Positions 1 to 8,768 of a DNA stretch of 64,000 nt are shown here, piece after piece. The notes beneath the pieces are model-generated. The model searched no databases, was not told the origin of the DNA, and saw only the letters and a program-made list of their open reading frames with translations. The translations under genes and the position numbers were made by a program. Position 1 is the first letter of the stretch. Every line of letters begins with the position of its first letter. The DNA is from an uncultured Gemmatimonadota bacterium (GTDB lineage: Bacteria; Gemmatimonadota; Gemmatimonadetes; Gemmatimonadales; Gemmatimonadaceae), in NCBI GenBank assembly GCA_946480295.1, contig CAMLIT010000002.1, forward strand, positions 1 through 64,000. The letters are read 5' to 3'.

Positions 1-82
1 GACGATCGCCCCTCGCCCCTCACCCCTCACCCCTCACCCCTCACCCCTCGCCCTTCGACCCTCGACCCTCGACCCTCGACCC
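1..82. repeat. Heptad repeat, pyrimidine arm
   Basis: Tandem 7-bp words, first CCCCTCA and then CCCTCGA, run up to about 15 bases before the threonine aldolase start. They have the same period and composition as the right-hand (C-rich) arms of the other repeat elements in this window; a purine-rich partner arm would lie left of the window. No gene is visible in the first 96 bases. Confidence 0.85.
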
Positions 83-96
83 TGCATCTTCCGTCC

Positions 97-1146
97 ATGT
101 CCATCGACCTCCGCAGCGACACCGTCACCAGGCCGAGCGCCGGGATGCGGCGGGCCATGGCCGAGGCCGAGGTCGGCGACGACGAGCGCGACGGCGATCC
201 GACGATGCGGCGACTGGAGGATCGCGTCGCCGCGCTGCTCGGCAAGGAGCGCGCGCTGTTCTTTCCCAGCGGCGTGATGGCGAACCAGACGGGGGTGCGC
301 GTGCTCTCGCGCCGAGGCACGGAGGTGCTGCTCGACACGGAGGCGCACATCATCCACTGGGAGATGGCCGGCGCCGCCGACCTGAGCGGGGTGCAGGTGA
401 GGCCGGTGGTGCCGACGGGGCGCGTGATGAGCGCCGCCGACCTCCGCCGCGCCATCCGGCCCCGCTCGCGCTTCTCCCCGGAGGCGAGCCTCGTCTGCCT
501 CGAGAACACGCACAACGGCGCGGGCGGCGCGATCACGCCCCTCGCCGAGATGCGCGCCCTTCGGCAAGTCGCCATCGAGCACGGGCTCCCCGTGCACCTC
601 GACGGGGCGCGTCTCTGGAACGCGGCGATCGCGTCGGGGACGCGACTGGAAGATTTCGCCGCGTGCGCCGACACGGTGATGATCGACTTCTCCAAGGGGC
701 TCGGCGCGCCGATCGGGGCGGCGCTCGCCTGCTCGGCGGCGCTCCACGACGAGGTGTGGGAGGTCCGCAAGCGGTTCGGCGGGGCGATGCGCCAGGACGG
801 CATCCTCGCCGCGGCGGCGCTGTACGGGCTCGACCACAACCTCCCACGCATGGGCGAGGACCACGAGCACGCGCGGCTGCTCGCCGGGATCGTGGATGGC
901 GCCGGCGGCGCGCGCGTCGTGCCGCCGGAGACGAACATCGTCATGATCGACCTCCCGGAGGGGATGGACAGCGGCCCCGTCATCGCGCGCGCGAAGGAGG
1001 ACGGGGTGCTCGTGGCCGCCTGGTCGCCGACGCGTATTCGTGCCGTGACGCATCTCGACGTGAGCGCGGAGGACGTACGTCGAGGCGCGGAGGTGCTGGC
1101 GAGGGCAATGGAGCGGGAGGAGGGAGGCGGGAGGAGGGAGGCGTAG
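97..1146 (+). CDS. ltaE: Low-specificity L-threonine aldolase
   Basis: A cytoplasmic PLP enzyme (fold type I, beta-eliminating lyase family) that splits L-threonine or L-allo-threonine into glycine and acetaldehyde. The 349-residue length is normal. The N-terminus (IDLRSDTVTRPS) is the family signature, HLDGAR near residue 167 holds the aspartate that contacts the PLP pyridine nitrogen, and Lys200 in DFSKGLGAPIG is the Schiff-base lysine. The last dozen codons (EREEGGGRREA) are written by GGGAGGA/GGGAGGC heptads, so the native C-terminus has been replaced or extended by repeat sequence. The gene stands alone upstream of the SRP RNA. The family is clear; the true stereospecificity cannot be read from sequence. 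Confidence 0.93.
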   Translation: MSIDLRSDTVTRPSAGMRRAMAEAEVGDDERDGDPTMRRLEDRVAALLGKERALFFPSGVMANQTGVRVLSRRGTEVLLDTEAHIIHWEMAGAADLSGVQVRPVVPTGRVMSAADLRRAIRPRSRFSPEASLVCLENTHNGAGGAITPLAEMRALRQVAIEHGLPVHLDGARLWNAAIASGTRLEDFAACADTVMIDFSKGLGAPIGAALACSAALHDEVWEVRKRFGGAMRQDGILAAAALYGLDHNLPRMGEDHEHARLLAGIVDGAGGARVVPPETNIVMIDLPEGMDSGPVIARAKEDGVLVAAWSPTRIRAVTHLDVSAEDVRRGAEVLARAMEREEGGGRREA

Positions 1147-1178
1147 GGACGAGGGACGAGGGACGCGCGGCGTCCGCT
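1117..1178. repeat. Heptad repeat, purine arm
   Basis: Words GGGAGGA, GGGAGGC and GGGACGA repeat with a 7-bp period across the end of the threonine aldolase gene and its stop codon. This is the left-arm type of the element family. A matching C-rich arm occurs at 1466-1487, on the other side of the SRP RNA. Confidence 0.85.
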
Positions 1179-1215
1179 CCGGTTGAGAAGCGCCCGACTC
1201 GCGGCTAGATTCCCT

Positions 1216-1319
1216 GGTGCCTCAGGTCCCGGAGGGCGTCGGCCTTCTAACTCCGTCAGGACCCCGAAGGTAGCAGCGGCATGAAGTGTCTGACGTTGCT
1301 CCGTCAGGCCTGAGGTATC
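1216..1319 (+). ncRNA. ffs: Signal recognition particle RNA, small bacterial type
   Basis: About 104 nt. The ends pair: GGTGCCTCAGG at 1216-1226 with CCTGAGGTATC at 1309-1319. The interior carries the conserved helix 8 core, GTCAGGACCCCGAAGGTAGC at about 1255-1274, closely matching the canonical GTCAGG...GGAAGCAGC of 4.5S RNA. It binds Ffh and FtsY for co-translational membrane targeting. Its position just upstream of dnaX-ybaB-recR matches the arrangement in many bacteria, for example scr-dnaX in Bacillus. Exact ends are estimated from the terminal helix. Confidence 0.92.
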
Positions 1320-1321
1320 GA

Positions 1322-1367
1322 CGCGGGAGGTGAGACGCCGCAAGGCGTGGCACCCCCGCGTTTCATT
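1322..1367 (+). terminator. Intrinsic terminator of the SRP RNA
   Basis: The stem CGCGGG-(A)-GGTG pairs with CACC-CCCGCG, enclosing an inner ACGCC-GCAA-GGCGT hairpin, and is followed by TTTCATTT. It starts three bases after the RNA's terminal helix, so it fits a Rho-independent stop that sets the RNA 3' end. The T-tract is short, as is common in GC-rich genomes. Confidence 0.75.
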
Positions 1368-1368
1368 T

Positions 1369-1487
1369 GGGGACGCGGGACGCGCAACGCGGGACGCGCG
1401 ACCGAGTTTGCGCTTCTCGCGCCGTCTCCGCAGAATTCCTCGGTGGAGCGCGCGAGGCATCCGGCACGACGCGTCCCGCGTCCCCAC
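1369..1487. repeat. Heptad-flanked repeat element upstream of dnaX
   Basis: The left arm (1369-1405) is GGGACGC-type heptads and the right arm (about 1466-1487) reads GACGCGTCCCGCGTCCCC, the inverse complement of the same word. Between them lie about 60 bases with weak dyad symmetry. The element occupies the dnaX leader and ends about 30 bases before its start codon. Confidence 0.75.
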
Positions 1488-1518
1488 CGCAGCCCGCACC
1501 CCGGTCCCCGGTCCCCGC

Positions 1519-3444
1519 ATGTCCGTCGCCCTCGCCCGCAAGTACCGCCCGCGCACCTTCCAGGACGTCGCCGTGCAGTCGCACGTGTCGACGACGCTGA
1601 AGGGGGCGATCGCGCGCGGGCGCGTGGCGCACGGGTACCTGCTGTGCGGGCCTCGCGGGGTGGGGAAGACGACGCTCGCGCGCGTGCTGGCGATGGCGCT
1701 CAACTGCGAGCGCCGCGCCGAGGCGGCCCGCCAGCTCGACGAGCTCGGCGAGCGTGCGGCGGACAGCGCGGACTACGAGACGCTGGCGCGCGAGGCGAGC
1801 GAGCCGTGCGGCGCGTGCGCGAGCTGCCAGCGCATCTGGAGCGGCGCGGCGAGCCTCGACGTCGTCGAGATCGACGCGGCGTCGAACCGCGGCGTGGACG
1901 ACGCCCGCGAGCTGCGCGAGCGCGCGATGTACGCCCCCTCCGGCGACGACCGGTACAAGGTCTACATCGTCGACGAGGCGCACATGCTCACGCGCGAGGC
2001 GTGGAACGCGCTGCTCAAGATCCTCGAGGAGCCGCCGCCGCGCGTGGTGTTCGTCTTCGCGACCACGGAGCCGCAGAAGATCGCGCAGTCGGCGGCGCCG
2101 GTGCTCAGCCGCCTCCAGCGCTTCGATTTCAAGCGCATCGGCGCGGCGGACATCAAGGAGCGCCTGGAACGCGTGCTCGGCGACGAGGGCGTCGAGGCGG
2201 ACGCCGACGCGCTGGCGATGATCGCGCGCGCGGCCGACGGCTCGATGCGCGACGCGCTCAGCCTCACCGACCAGGTGCTCTCGATGGGCGAGGGGCGGAT
2301 CACCGCCGAACGAGTGCGCGAGGCGCTCGGCCTCGTGCCCGAGGACGAGTTCATCGCGATCCTCGACCTCCTCGCCGAGCGGCGGGCGGCGGACGTCTTT
2401 CCGACGGTCGCGCGGCTCGCCGACGCGGGGGTGGACTTCGGCGGCTTCATCACCGGCCTCGCCGACATGCTGCGTGCGCAGCTCGCGGTCACGCTGGGCG
2501 GCGTGGCGCCGGACGTGTCGGAGCACGCGCGGGAGGCGCTGGACGAGCGGCGCGACCGCTTTGGCGCCTCGGACCTCCTGCGGATGCTCGCCGCCGTCTC
2601 GGAGCTCGAGCCCCGCTTCCGGAAGAGCGGCCAGCAGCAGCTCCTGATCGAGACGCTGCTCGTGCGGCTGGCGCTGATGGACCGGGCGGTGGAGCTGGAG
2701 GAAGTGCTGAGGGGCCTCGGGGGAGGCGGGAGGCGGGAGGCGGGAGGCGGTGGGGACGCGGGACGCGGGACGCGCGACGCGTCCCGGGAGGCCACGCGCC
2801 CCTCGTTTGGCCGTCCCGCGCCCGACGCGCCCCGGTCGACGGGTCCACGCGCGGAAGCCGCCCAGCCGAGCACCGGTCGGCCGACGCTCGTCACCGAATC
2901 GGCGCCGGTCTCGACGCGCGGCGCGGCGCCGGTGATCACGGCGGCGAAGCCGTCCGCGTCGCCGGTGCCGGTGTTCGAGGAGGAGCCGGACGCCTCCCGC
3001 CTCCCGCCTCCCGCCTCCCCCCACGCGTCCCCCGTCGCGTCTCCCGCAACGCTCCCCGACGTCCACCACCTCCTCGAGCGCTGGGACGACCTGCTCGAGC
3101 GGCTCCGCGCCTCGGGCAGGACGCTGGTCGCGACCGCGCTCTCCCACGCGAGCCCGTCGGCGGTGTCCGGGAAGGGCGAGGTGACGATCGCGCTCGACGA
3201 GCCGAACGAGTTCTATCGGCAGGCGTTCGAGAAGGACAAGGGCGACGTGCTCGCGATCCTGCGGGAGTGGTTCGGGGGTGTGGAGCGCGTGCAGCTCCGG
3301 CGCGACGCGGGCGCCGCCGCGGCGGCACCGCCGAAGCGGCTCACCGACGAGGACATCCGGCGGGAGCGGCTCGCCGCGCTGCGCAAGCGCGACCCGATCC
3401 TGTCGGCGGCGATCGACGCGCTCGACCTCGACGTGGCGGATTGA
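1519..3444 (+). CDS. dnaX: DNA polymerase III subunit gamma/tau
   Basis: The clamp-loader ATPase of the replicase, 641 residues. The ATG at 1519 was chosen because MSVALARKYRPRTF is the universal DnaX start; the open frame upstream is repeat sequence. Walker A is GPRGVGKTT (about 44-52), Walker B VDEAH (151-155). The zinc module uses Cys63 and Cys97/100/103, with about 33 residues between the first and second cysteines, far longer than usual. The sensor-1 region reads VLSRLQRFDF, where SRCQ is usual. Between domain III and the tau-type C-terminal domain lies a low-complexity linker (about residues 400-510) whose two ends are coded by heptad arms of the repeat family. Transcribed with ybaB and recR downstream of the SRP RNA. 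Confidence 0.95.
   Translation: MSVALARKYRPRTFQDVAVQSHVSTTLKGAIARGRVAHGYLLCGPRGVGKTTLARVLAMALNCERRAEAARQLDELGERAADSADYETLAREASEPCGACASCQRIWSGAASLDVVEIDAASNRGVDDARELRERAMYAPSGDDRYKVYIVDEAHMLTREAWNALLKILEEPPPRVVFVFATTEPQKIAQSAAPVLSRLQRFDFKRIGAADIKERLERVLGDEGVEADADALAMIARAADGSMRDALSLTDQVLSMGEGRITAERVREALGLVPEDEFIAILDLLAERRAADVFPTVARLADAGVDFGGFITGLADMLRAQLAVTLGGVAPDVSEHAREALDERRDRFGASDLLRMLAAVSELEPRFRKSGQQQLLIETLLVRLALMDRAVELEEVLRGLGGGGRREAGGGGDAGRGTRDASREATRPSFGRPAPDAPRSTGPRAEAAQPSTGRPTLVTESAPVSTRGAAPVITAAKPSASPVPVFEEEPDASRLPPPASPHASPVASPATLPDVHHLLERWDDLLERLRASGRTLVATALSHASPSAVSGKGEVTIALDEPNEFYRQAFEKDKGDVLAILREWFGGVERVQLRRDAGAAAAAPPKRLTDEDIRRERLAALRKRDPILSAAIDALDLDVAD
2719..3048. repeat. Heptad repeat element inside dnaX, in frame
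   Basis: The left arm (2719-2785) consists of GGGAGGC words followed by GGGACGC words, and the right arm (2990-3048) consists of CCTCCCG words then ACGCGTCCC-type words. The 31 bases at 2752-2782 are the exact inverse complement of 7311-7341 at the cinA start. The arms are translated as GGGGRREAGGG-type and RLPPPASPHAS-type peptides in the DnaX linker. Because 7 bp is not a codon multiple, only expansions of 21 bp, or compensated changes, keep frame. Confidence 0.88.
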
Positions 3445-3457
3445 CGGCGACGACGCC

Positions 3458-3607
<150 letters not shown>

Positions 3608-3680
3608 CCGCGCGCAGCGCCGCCCCTTTCGCTATCACCCGTCCGCCCCATAACTTACCTGACTCAACCCGCGTTTCAGA

Positions 3681-3998
3681 ATGCCAGATTTCATGAAGAT
3701 CCTGCAGCAGGCGAAGGAGATGCAGGATCGGATGCAGAAGATCCAGGACGACCTCCAGCAGCTCACCGTCTCCGGTGCCGCTGGCGGCGGGCTCGTGACG
3801 GCCGAGGTCAACGGCCAGGGCACCCTCCTGCGCATCAAGCTCGATCCCACCGTCGTCAACCCCGGCGACATCGAGATGCTGGAGGACCTGATCGTCGTCG
3901 CGGTCGCGGAAGCGCAGAAGAAGGCGCAGGAGCAGGCGAAGGAGGAGGTCGGGAAGCTGACCGGCGGCATGCAGCTCCCCTTCAAGCTTCCGTTCTAG
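3681..3998 (+). CDS. ybaB: Nucleoid-associated protein YbaB/EbfC
   Basis: A small dimeric DNA-binding protein of the YbaB/EbfC family, 105 residues, the usual size. The N-terminal helix MPDFMKILQQAKEMQDRMQK is amphipathic and typical, followed by the conserved segment VTAEVNGQGTLLRIKLDP and a C-terminal helix rich in Lys/Glu. It lies between dnaX and recR, the conserved dnaX-ybaB-recR order linked to recombination and repair. It is separated from recR by 32 bases. Confidence 0.95.
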   Translation: MPDFMKILQQAKEMQDRMQKIQDDLQQLTVSGAAGGGLVTAEVNGQGTLLRIKLDPTVVNPGDIEMLEDLIVVAVAEAQKKAQEQAKEEVGKLTGGMQLPFKLPF

Positions 3999-4030
3999 CG
4001 CCTGCCGCTTCCTGCGTCCCGCCTTCCGCG

Positions 4031-4618
4031 ATGTCCGCCATCGACGATCTCGCCACCGAGCTCGCGAAGCTGCCAGGGATCGGCCGCAAGACCGCGCTTC
4101 GACTGACGTATCATCTCCTGAAGCAGGCCCCCGATCAGAGCCGGCGGCTCGCCGAGGCGCTGCGGACGCTCAGCGATCGCGTGCGGCCCTGCCGCCGCTG
4201 CTTCAACCTCACCGAGGAGGAGCTGTGCGCGATCTGCCGTGATCCGCGCCGCGATCCGTCGGTGATCTGTGCCGTGGAGGAGGCCTCCGACATCGCGGCC
4301 ATCGAACGGGCGGGGGAGTTCCGCGGGTTGTATCACGTGCTGGGCGGCCGCCTGTCGCCGCTCGACGGCGTCGGGCCCGAGGATCTGACGATCGCGCAGC
4401 TCGTGGCGCGGGTCGGCGAGGAGCAGGTGCGCGAGGTGATCCTCGCGACCAACCCGAGCCTCGAGGGGGAAGCGACGGCGCTGTACGTGCAGCGGCAGCT
4501 GGCCGCCCTTCCCGTCACGGTGACCCGGATCGCGCGCGGGCTGCCGGTGGGCGGGGATCTGGAGTACGCTGACGGAGTCACCATCGCGCAGGCACTGGCC
4601 GCAAGGCGGACGATGTGA
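4031..4618 (+). CDS. recR: Recombination mediator RecR
   Basis: Works with RecF/RecO to load RecA onto SSB-coated gaps. 195 residues, full length. Visible features: helix-hairpin-helix LPGIGRKTALR (14-24), C4 zinc finger C54-x2-C57...C66-x2-C69, and a Toprim domain from about residue 78 (VICAVEEASDIAAIE) with NPSLEGEATALYV further on. The ATG at 4031 gives the canonical N-terminus. The stop overlaps the start of the next gene by four bases (GTGA), so the two are probably translationally coupled. Confidence 0.96.
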   Translation: MSAIDDLATELAKLPGIGRKTALRLTYHLLKQAPDQSRRLAEALRTLSDRVRPCRRCFNLTEEELCAICRDPRRDPSVICAVEEASDIAAIERAGEFRGLYHVLGGRLSPLDGVGPEDLTIAQLVARVGEEQVREVILATNPSLEGEATALYVQRQLAALPVTVTRIARGLPVGGDLEYADGVTIAQALAARRTM

Positions 4619-4890
4619 ATACGGGAAAGAAGGTCAGCTACGTGACCGCCGCGTTCTTCGGCGGTCTGATATTGGGGATGGCCGGGTGGAGCGCCGCGAT
4701 CCGGCGCAGCCGCCGGGACCTCTTCAGCGGCAGCCGCGTGAGGCGGCTGGCGGCGCTGGGCTATCTCAATGGCCGGCCTGGGATCGACACCGCCCGGCTG
4801 CTCGGCGAGTACGTGACGTGGGAGAAGCAGCCCGTCCTGCGCCGGCGCGGTGAGCGCATGCTGCGCCGGATGCGGGTGGAACTCGAATAG
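4615..4890 (+). CDS. Small membrane-anchored protein of unknown function
   Basis: 91 residues from a GTG that overlaps the recR stop codon. One hydrophobic segment (about residues 8-26, VTAAFFGGLILGMAGWSAA) is followed by a strongly basic region (RRSRRDLFSGSRVRR) and a basic helical tail. This suggests an N-terminal membrane anchor with a cytoplasmic, possibly nucleic-acid-contacting, domain. No family recognised. It sits 11 bases before mglB, so it may belong to the same transcript as recR and mglBA. Confidence 0.75.
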   Translation: MNTGKKVSYVTAAFFGGLILGMAGWSAAIRRSRRDLFSGSRVRRLAALGYLNGRPGIDTARLLGEYVTWEKQPVLRRRGERMLRRMRVELE

Positions 4891-4901
4891 GCAGGAGCCT
4901 C

Positions 4902-5387
4902 ATGCCCGTAGGTGCAGCGAGCTGGTCGTTCACGGAAGACGATTTCGGCGCCATCACCCAGTCGCTCCAGCGGTTCCTCTACGATGCGAGCGCGCGGTGC
5001 GCGCTGCTCGTGGACCGCACGGGGCAGCTCGTGGCGACCGTCGGCGATCGTCCCAACTTCGACCCGACGGCCTTCGCCACGCTCACCGCGGCGGACTTCA
5101 GCGCCAACGACCAGCTGGCGAAGCTGATCGGGGAGAGCGACTTCAACTCGCTCTTCCACCAGGGCGAGAAGGACTCGATGTACCTCGCCGACGTCGCGCG
5201 GCGCGTCATCCTCGTCGTGATCTTCGACAACCGCACCACTCTCGGGCTCGTGCGCCTCAAGATGAAGCAGACCGTCGAGGAGCTGACGAAGCTCTTCGAA
5301 GCGATGTTCCAGCGTGCCGCGACGGAGTCGTCCGCCCCGAACATCCTCGCCGGCGCGGACGACGAGATCGACAAGCTGTTCCAGTAG
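4902..5387 (+). CDS. mglB: Roadblock/LC7 protein MglB, GAP partner of MglA
   Basis: 161 residues, the length of MglB. One Roadblock/LC7 domain spans about residues 9-135 ([16 protein letters not shown], then [17 protein letters not shown], then [15 protein letters not shown]), with a short acidic tail ending in DDEIDKLFQ. MglB homodimers act as GTPase-activating protein for MglA and set cell polarity in Myxococcus. The gene directly precedes mglA (13 bases), the conserved order. Whether this organism glides or uses the pair for another polarity task cannot be told from the window. Confidence 0.92.
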   Translation: MPVGAASWSFTEDDFGAITQSLQRFLYDASARCALLVDRTGQLVATVGDRPNFDPTAFATLTAADFSANDQLAKLIGESDFNSLFHQGEKDSMYLADVARRVILVVIFDNRTTLGLVRLKMKQTVEELTKLFEAMFQRAATESSAPNILAGADDEIDKLFQ

Positions 5388-5400
5388 GAGACGGACAGCG

Positions 5401-6078
<678 letters not shown>

Positions 6079-6094
6079 GGCGCCGCGACGGTAC

Positions 6095-6829
6095 GTGAAC
6101 CTTCCGAACGCGCTGACCATCGGGCGAATCGTCGTCACGCCCCTCATCGCCCTCCTCCCGCTCGCGGACTCGGCGGCGCTGCGGCTCGTCGCGTTCGTGC
6201 TCTTCGTGTTCGCCGGCGTCTCCGACTACGTGGACGGGAAGCTCGCGCGCTCGCGCCAGCAGGAGACGGACCTCGGGCGGCTGCTCGATCCCTTCGCCGA
6301 CAAGCTCCTCCTCGTCGGCACCTTCATCCCGATGTTCTGGCTCGCCGGCAGCGGCTGGTTCATGCCGGGGATGCACGCGGCGGACAGCGCCACGGGCGCG
6401 GTGTTCCGCGAGGGGTTCGCCGGCGCGCACGCCTTCCCGTTCATCACGCCGCTCGGCATGGTGCCGCTGCCGTGGTGGGTCGTGGCGATCGTGCTCGGGC
6501 GCGAGATCTTCATGACCACCTTCCGCCAGGCCGCGGCGCGCCGCGGCGTGGTGATCGCCGCCATCGGGCCGGCCAAGTGGAAGACGGGCCTCCAGCTCCT
6601 CTGGCAGGGCTCCGCCTACTTCTGGTTCTTCATCGCCACCGTGGCCCTGGCGCGCCACTGGGACACCGCCGCCTGGCGCGGGTTCGCGTACTTCAACGGG
6701 ACGGTGGGGACGCTGGCGATGGCGGTGGCTGTGGTGCTGACGGTGTGGAGCCTGGTGCTGTACCTCAGGCGGTATGGGGCAGTGCTGTGGGGACGCGGGA
6801 CGAGGGACGCGCGGCGCGTGCCGCGCTGA
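6095..6829 (+). CDS. pgsA: CDP-diacylglycerol-glycerol-3-phosphate 3-phosphatidyltransferase
   Basis: The inner-membrane enzyme of phosphatidylglycerol synthesis. 244 residues from a GTG 16 bases after mglA. The complete CDP-alcohol phosphotransferase signature is present: D-x2-DG-x2-AR-x8-G-x3-D-x3-D, seen as DYVDGKLAR...GRLLDPFAD, near residues 47-70. Several hydrophobic segments follow. An insert containing FMPGMHAADSATGAVFREGF separates TM regions and makes the protein longer than the roughly 180-residue norm. The last 13 residues (GRGTRDARRVPR) are coded by the left arm of the repeat at 6789-6819, so the native C-terminus has been overwritten. Could act on another CDP-DAG acceptor. Confidence 0.88.
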   Translation: MNLPNALTIGRIVVTPLIALLPLADSAALRLVAFVLFVFAGVSDYVDGKLARSRQQETDLGRLLDPFADKLLLVGTFIPMFWLAGSGWFMPGMHAADSATGAVFREGFAGAHAFPFITPLGMVPLPWWVVAIVLGREIFMTTFRQAAARRGVVIAAIGPAKWKTGLQLLWQGSAYFWFFIATVALARHWDTAAWRGFAYFNGTVGTLAMAVAVVLTVWSLVLYLRRYGAVLWGRGTRDARRVPR

Positions 6830-7341
6830 TCGGGATCACGTCAGCAGCGCACGCTTCAGGCGAGTCAGCATGCGGCTGATGGCGTCGCATAATTCGCGAG
6901 CATCGGCGATCTCCTGCTCCTTCGTGTAGCCGAGCTTCACGGCGAAACCGAGCAGCGCTTCCACCTCGTTCGTGGAGCCCCGCGCGATCGACAACTGGCG
7001 GGCGAAGTCGCGCCGATGACTGCGGCCGTGCCCCTCGGCGATATTCAGGTAGATGGACAGCGCCGCCCGGCGCAGCTGCGACGCCATGCCATAGCGCTCG
7101 TGTGGTGGGAATGCGGCCGAGATGCGGTAGCTTTCCAACGCGAGTCTCTCCGCTTTCTGCCAGACGATGAGATCCTGGTAGCGGCGTATCTGCACCGGCG
7201 CTCGGGCTGAGATCCGGACAAGGTTCGACTCGATCCGGCCTGACTGCACCATCGAACCCACGCGCGCATGTCCGATTCCGCCCCCCGGGGCCCTGATCCC
7301 TCGTCGTTCGACGCGTCGCGCGTCCCGCGTCCCGCGTCCCC
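6789..7341. mobile_element. Candidate 553-bp unit: inverted 31-bp repeats around an S23-type gene
   Basis: Bases 6789-6819 and the inverse complement of 7311-7341 match at 29 of 31 positions (counted by eye); both are GGGACGC-type heptads. Between them lies one minus-strand four-helix-bundle gene. The left repeat codes for the PgsA C-terminus and the right repeat for the apparent CinA N-terminus, as expected if a unit landed between two adjacent genes. No target-site duplication or transposase was found, so mobility is inference. Confidence 0.5.
6836..7252 (-). CDS. Four-helix-bundle protein, S23/IVP family
   Basis: 138 residues. The segment from RRYQDLIVWQKAERLALESY through AALSIYLNIAEGHGR to LGFAVKLGYT is diagnostic of the family first found encoded in 23S rRNA intervening sequences and related to Avd of diversity-generating retroelements. 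These proteins form small oligomeric helical bundles; their cellular role is unsettled. The family usually begins about 20 residues further in, so the ATG at 7252 may be upstream of the real start. The gene is antisense to its neighbours pgsA and cinA and lies between inverted 31-bp repeats. No reverse transcriptase, variable repeat or rRNA is nearby. Confidence 0.85.
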   Translation of the reverse strand: MVQSGRIESNLVRISARAPVQIRRYQDLIVWQKAERLALESYRISAAFPPHERYGMASQLRRAALSIYLNIAEGHGRSHRRDFARQLSIARGSTNEVEALLGFAVKLGYTKEQEIADARELCDAISRMLTRLKRALLT

Positions 7342-8596
7342 AAAGGCGCCCCCATCGAGAGTTGAAGTGGTAACAATCGGCGACGAGCTCCTCCTCGGCT
7401 TCACCATCGACACCAACGCCGCGCACCTCGCGCGCGAGCTGGCGGTTGTCGGGATCGAGATCCCGCGGCGGACGACGGTCGGGGACGACGCGGACGACAT
7501 CGTCGCCGCGGTGCGCGAGGCGCTCGAGCGCACGGGGGCCGTCATCACCACCGGTGGGCTCGGGCCGACGAGCGACGATCGCACCCGGCAGGCGATCGCC
7601 GCGCTCTTCGGGCGCGAGCTCGTGCTCGACGAGGCGCACCTCGCGTGGCTCGGCGAGCGGTGGCGGAAGCGGTGGGGACGCGAGATGCCGGAGAGCAATC
7701 GCCAGCAGGCGCTCATCCCCGCGGGGGCGCGGAAGCTCGAGAACCACCACGGCTCGGCCCCGGGGATCTGGCTCGAGGACGAGCGCGGCCGGTGGGTCGC
7801 GATGCTCCCCGGCGTGCCGCGCGAGATGCGCGGGATGCTCGCCGACACGCTCCTCCCGCTCGTGCGCGAGCGCGTGGGGGGCGGCACCGTCGTGCGGTCG
7901 AAGACGCTGCGGACGACCGGTCTCCCCGAGTCGCTCGTCGCCGACCGGATCGATCCCATGCGCGCGGAGCTCGGCGACGTGGCGCTCGCGTACCTGCCCA
8001 ATCCCGACGGTGTGGACCTTCGCGTCACCGTGAAGGGAACGGACGCCGGCACCGCCGACGGGCGGCTGGAGCACGCGGCGACACGGCTGCGCGCCCGCGT
8101 CGGCGAGGCGGTCTACGGCGAGGACGCCGCCGATCTCGCCGCGGTGGTGCTCGACGCGTGCCGGCGCGCGGGGCGCACGATCGCCGTCGCCGAGAGCTGC
8201 ACGGGTGGCCTGCTCGGCGCGCGGCTGACCGCGATCAGCGGCTCGAGCGACGTCGTCGTCGGCGGCGTCATCGCCTACCGCAACGAGGTGAAGATGGAGC
8301 TCCTCCACGTCGCGCCGGACGACCTCCGCACGCAGGGCGCGGTGAGCGAGCCGGTGGCGCGGCAGATGGCGAGCGGTGTGCGGGCGCTCGTCGGCTCCGA
8401 CTTCGGCATCGGCATCACCGGGGTCGCCGGCCCCACCGGCGGCACGCCGGAGAAGCCGGTGGGCACGGTGTGGATCGCGCTCGACGACCGCGGCCAGGTC
8501 GACGCGAAGCTGCTCAGGCTCTTCGGCGATCGCGAGGAGATCCGACGCCGCGCCACGCAGGCGGCGCTGGAGATGGTCCGGCGGACGCTGCGCTGA
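7268..8596 (+). CDS. cinA: CinA, nicotinamide-nucleotide amidohydrolase/ADP-ribose pyrophosphatase-type protein
   Basis: Two domains: N-terminal COG1058/MoCF domain (VVTIGDELLLGFTIDTNAAHLAREL; TTGGLGPTSDDRT) and C-terminal PF02464 amidohydrolase domain (AESCTGGLLGARLTAISGSS; GITGVAGPTGGTPEKPVGTVW), which deamidates NMN in pyridine-nucleotide salvage. 442 residues from the ATG at 7268, but the first 33 residues (rich in Pro, Ser and Arg) are written by repeat sequence and are not family-like. An in-frame GTG at 7367 would begin at VVTIGDE. The true start is therefore uncertain. Confidence 0.92.
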   Translation: MSDSAPRGPDPSSFDASRVPRPASPKAPPSRVEVVTIGDELLLGFTIDTNAAHLARELAVVGIEIPRRTTVGDDADDIVAAVREALERTGAVITTGGLGPTSDDRTRQAIAALFGRELVLDEAHLAWLGERWRKRWGREMPESNRQQALIPAGARKLENHHGSAPGIWLEDERGRWVAMLPGVPREMRGMLADTLLPLVRERVGGGTVVRSKTLRTTGLPESLVADRIDPMRAELGDVALAYLPNPDGVDLRVTVKGTDAGTADGRLEHAATRLRARVGEAVYGEDAADLAAVVLDACRRAGRTIAVAESCTGGLLGARLTAISGSSDVVVGGVIAYRNEVKMELLHVAPDDLRTQGAVSEPVARQMASGVRALVGSDFGIGITGVAGPTGGTPEKPVGTVWIALDDRGQVDAKLLRLFGDREEIRRRATQAALEMVRRTLR

Positions 8597-8768
8597 GCCT
8601 CGGTCGCTTCGTCGACCGCCGGCCTATCCTCTGCCGTTCCGGCAGCGGTGGGGGGCACGCCCGTTGCACCCCGTCGCGGGTTCAACGAACATTCAGGTTG
8701 GGATGGTTCCGGGAGACGCGCGCGAACTCTGGCGCGCGTTCCCGTTCCTCGCATGAGGCAGGCACGAC

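Noticed and set aside
8597..8768. Possible CIRCE or heat-shock promoter before grpE
   Set aside because: No inverted TTAGCACTC-type repeat and no convincing sigma-32-like boxes could be placed.
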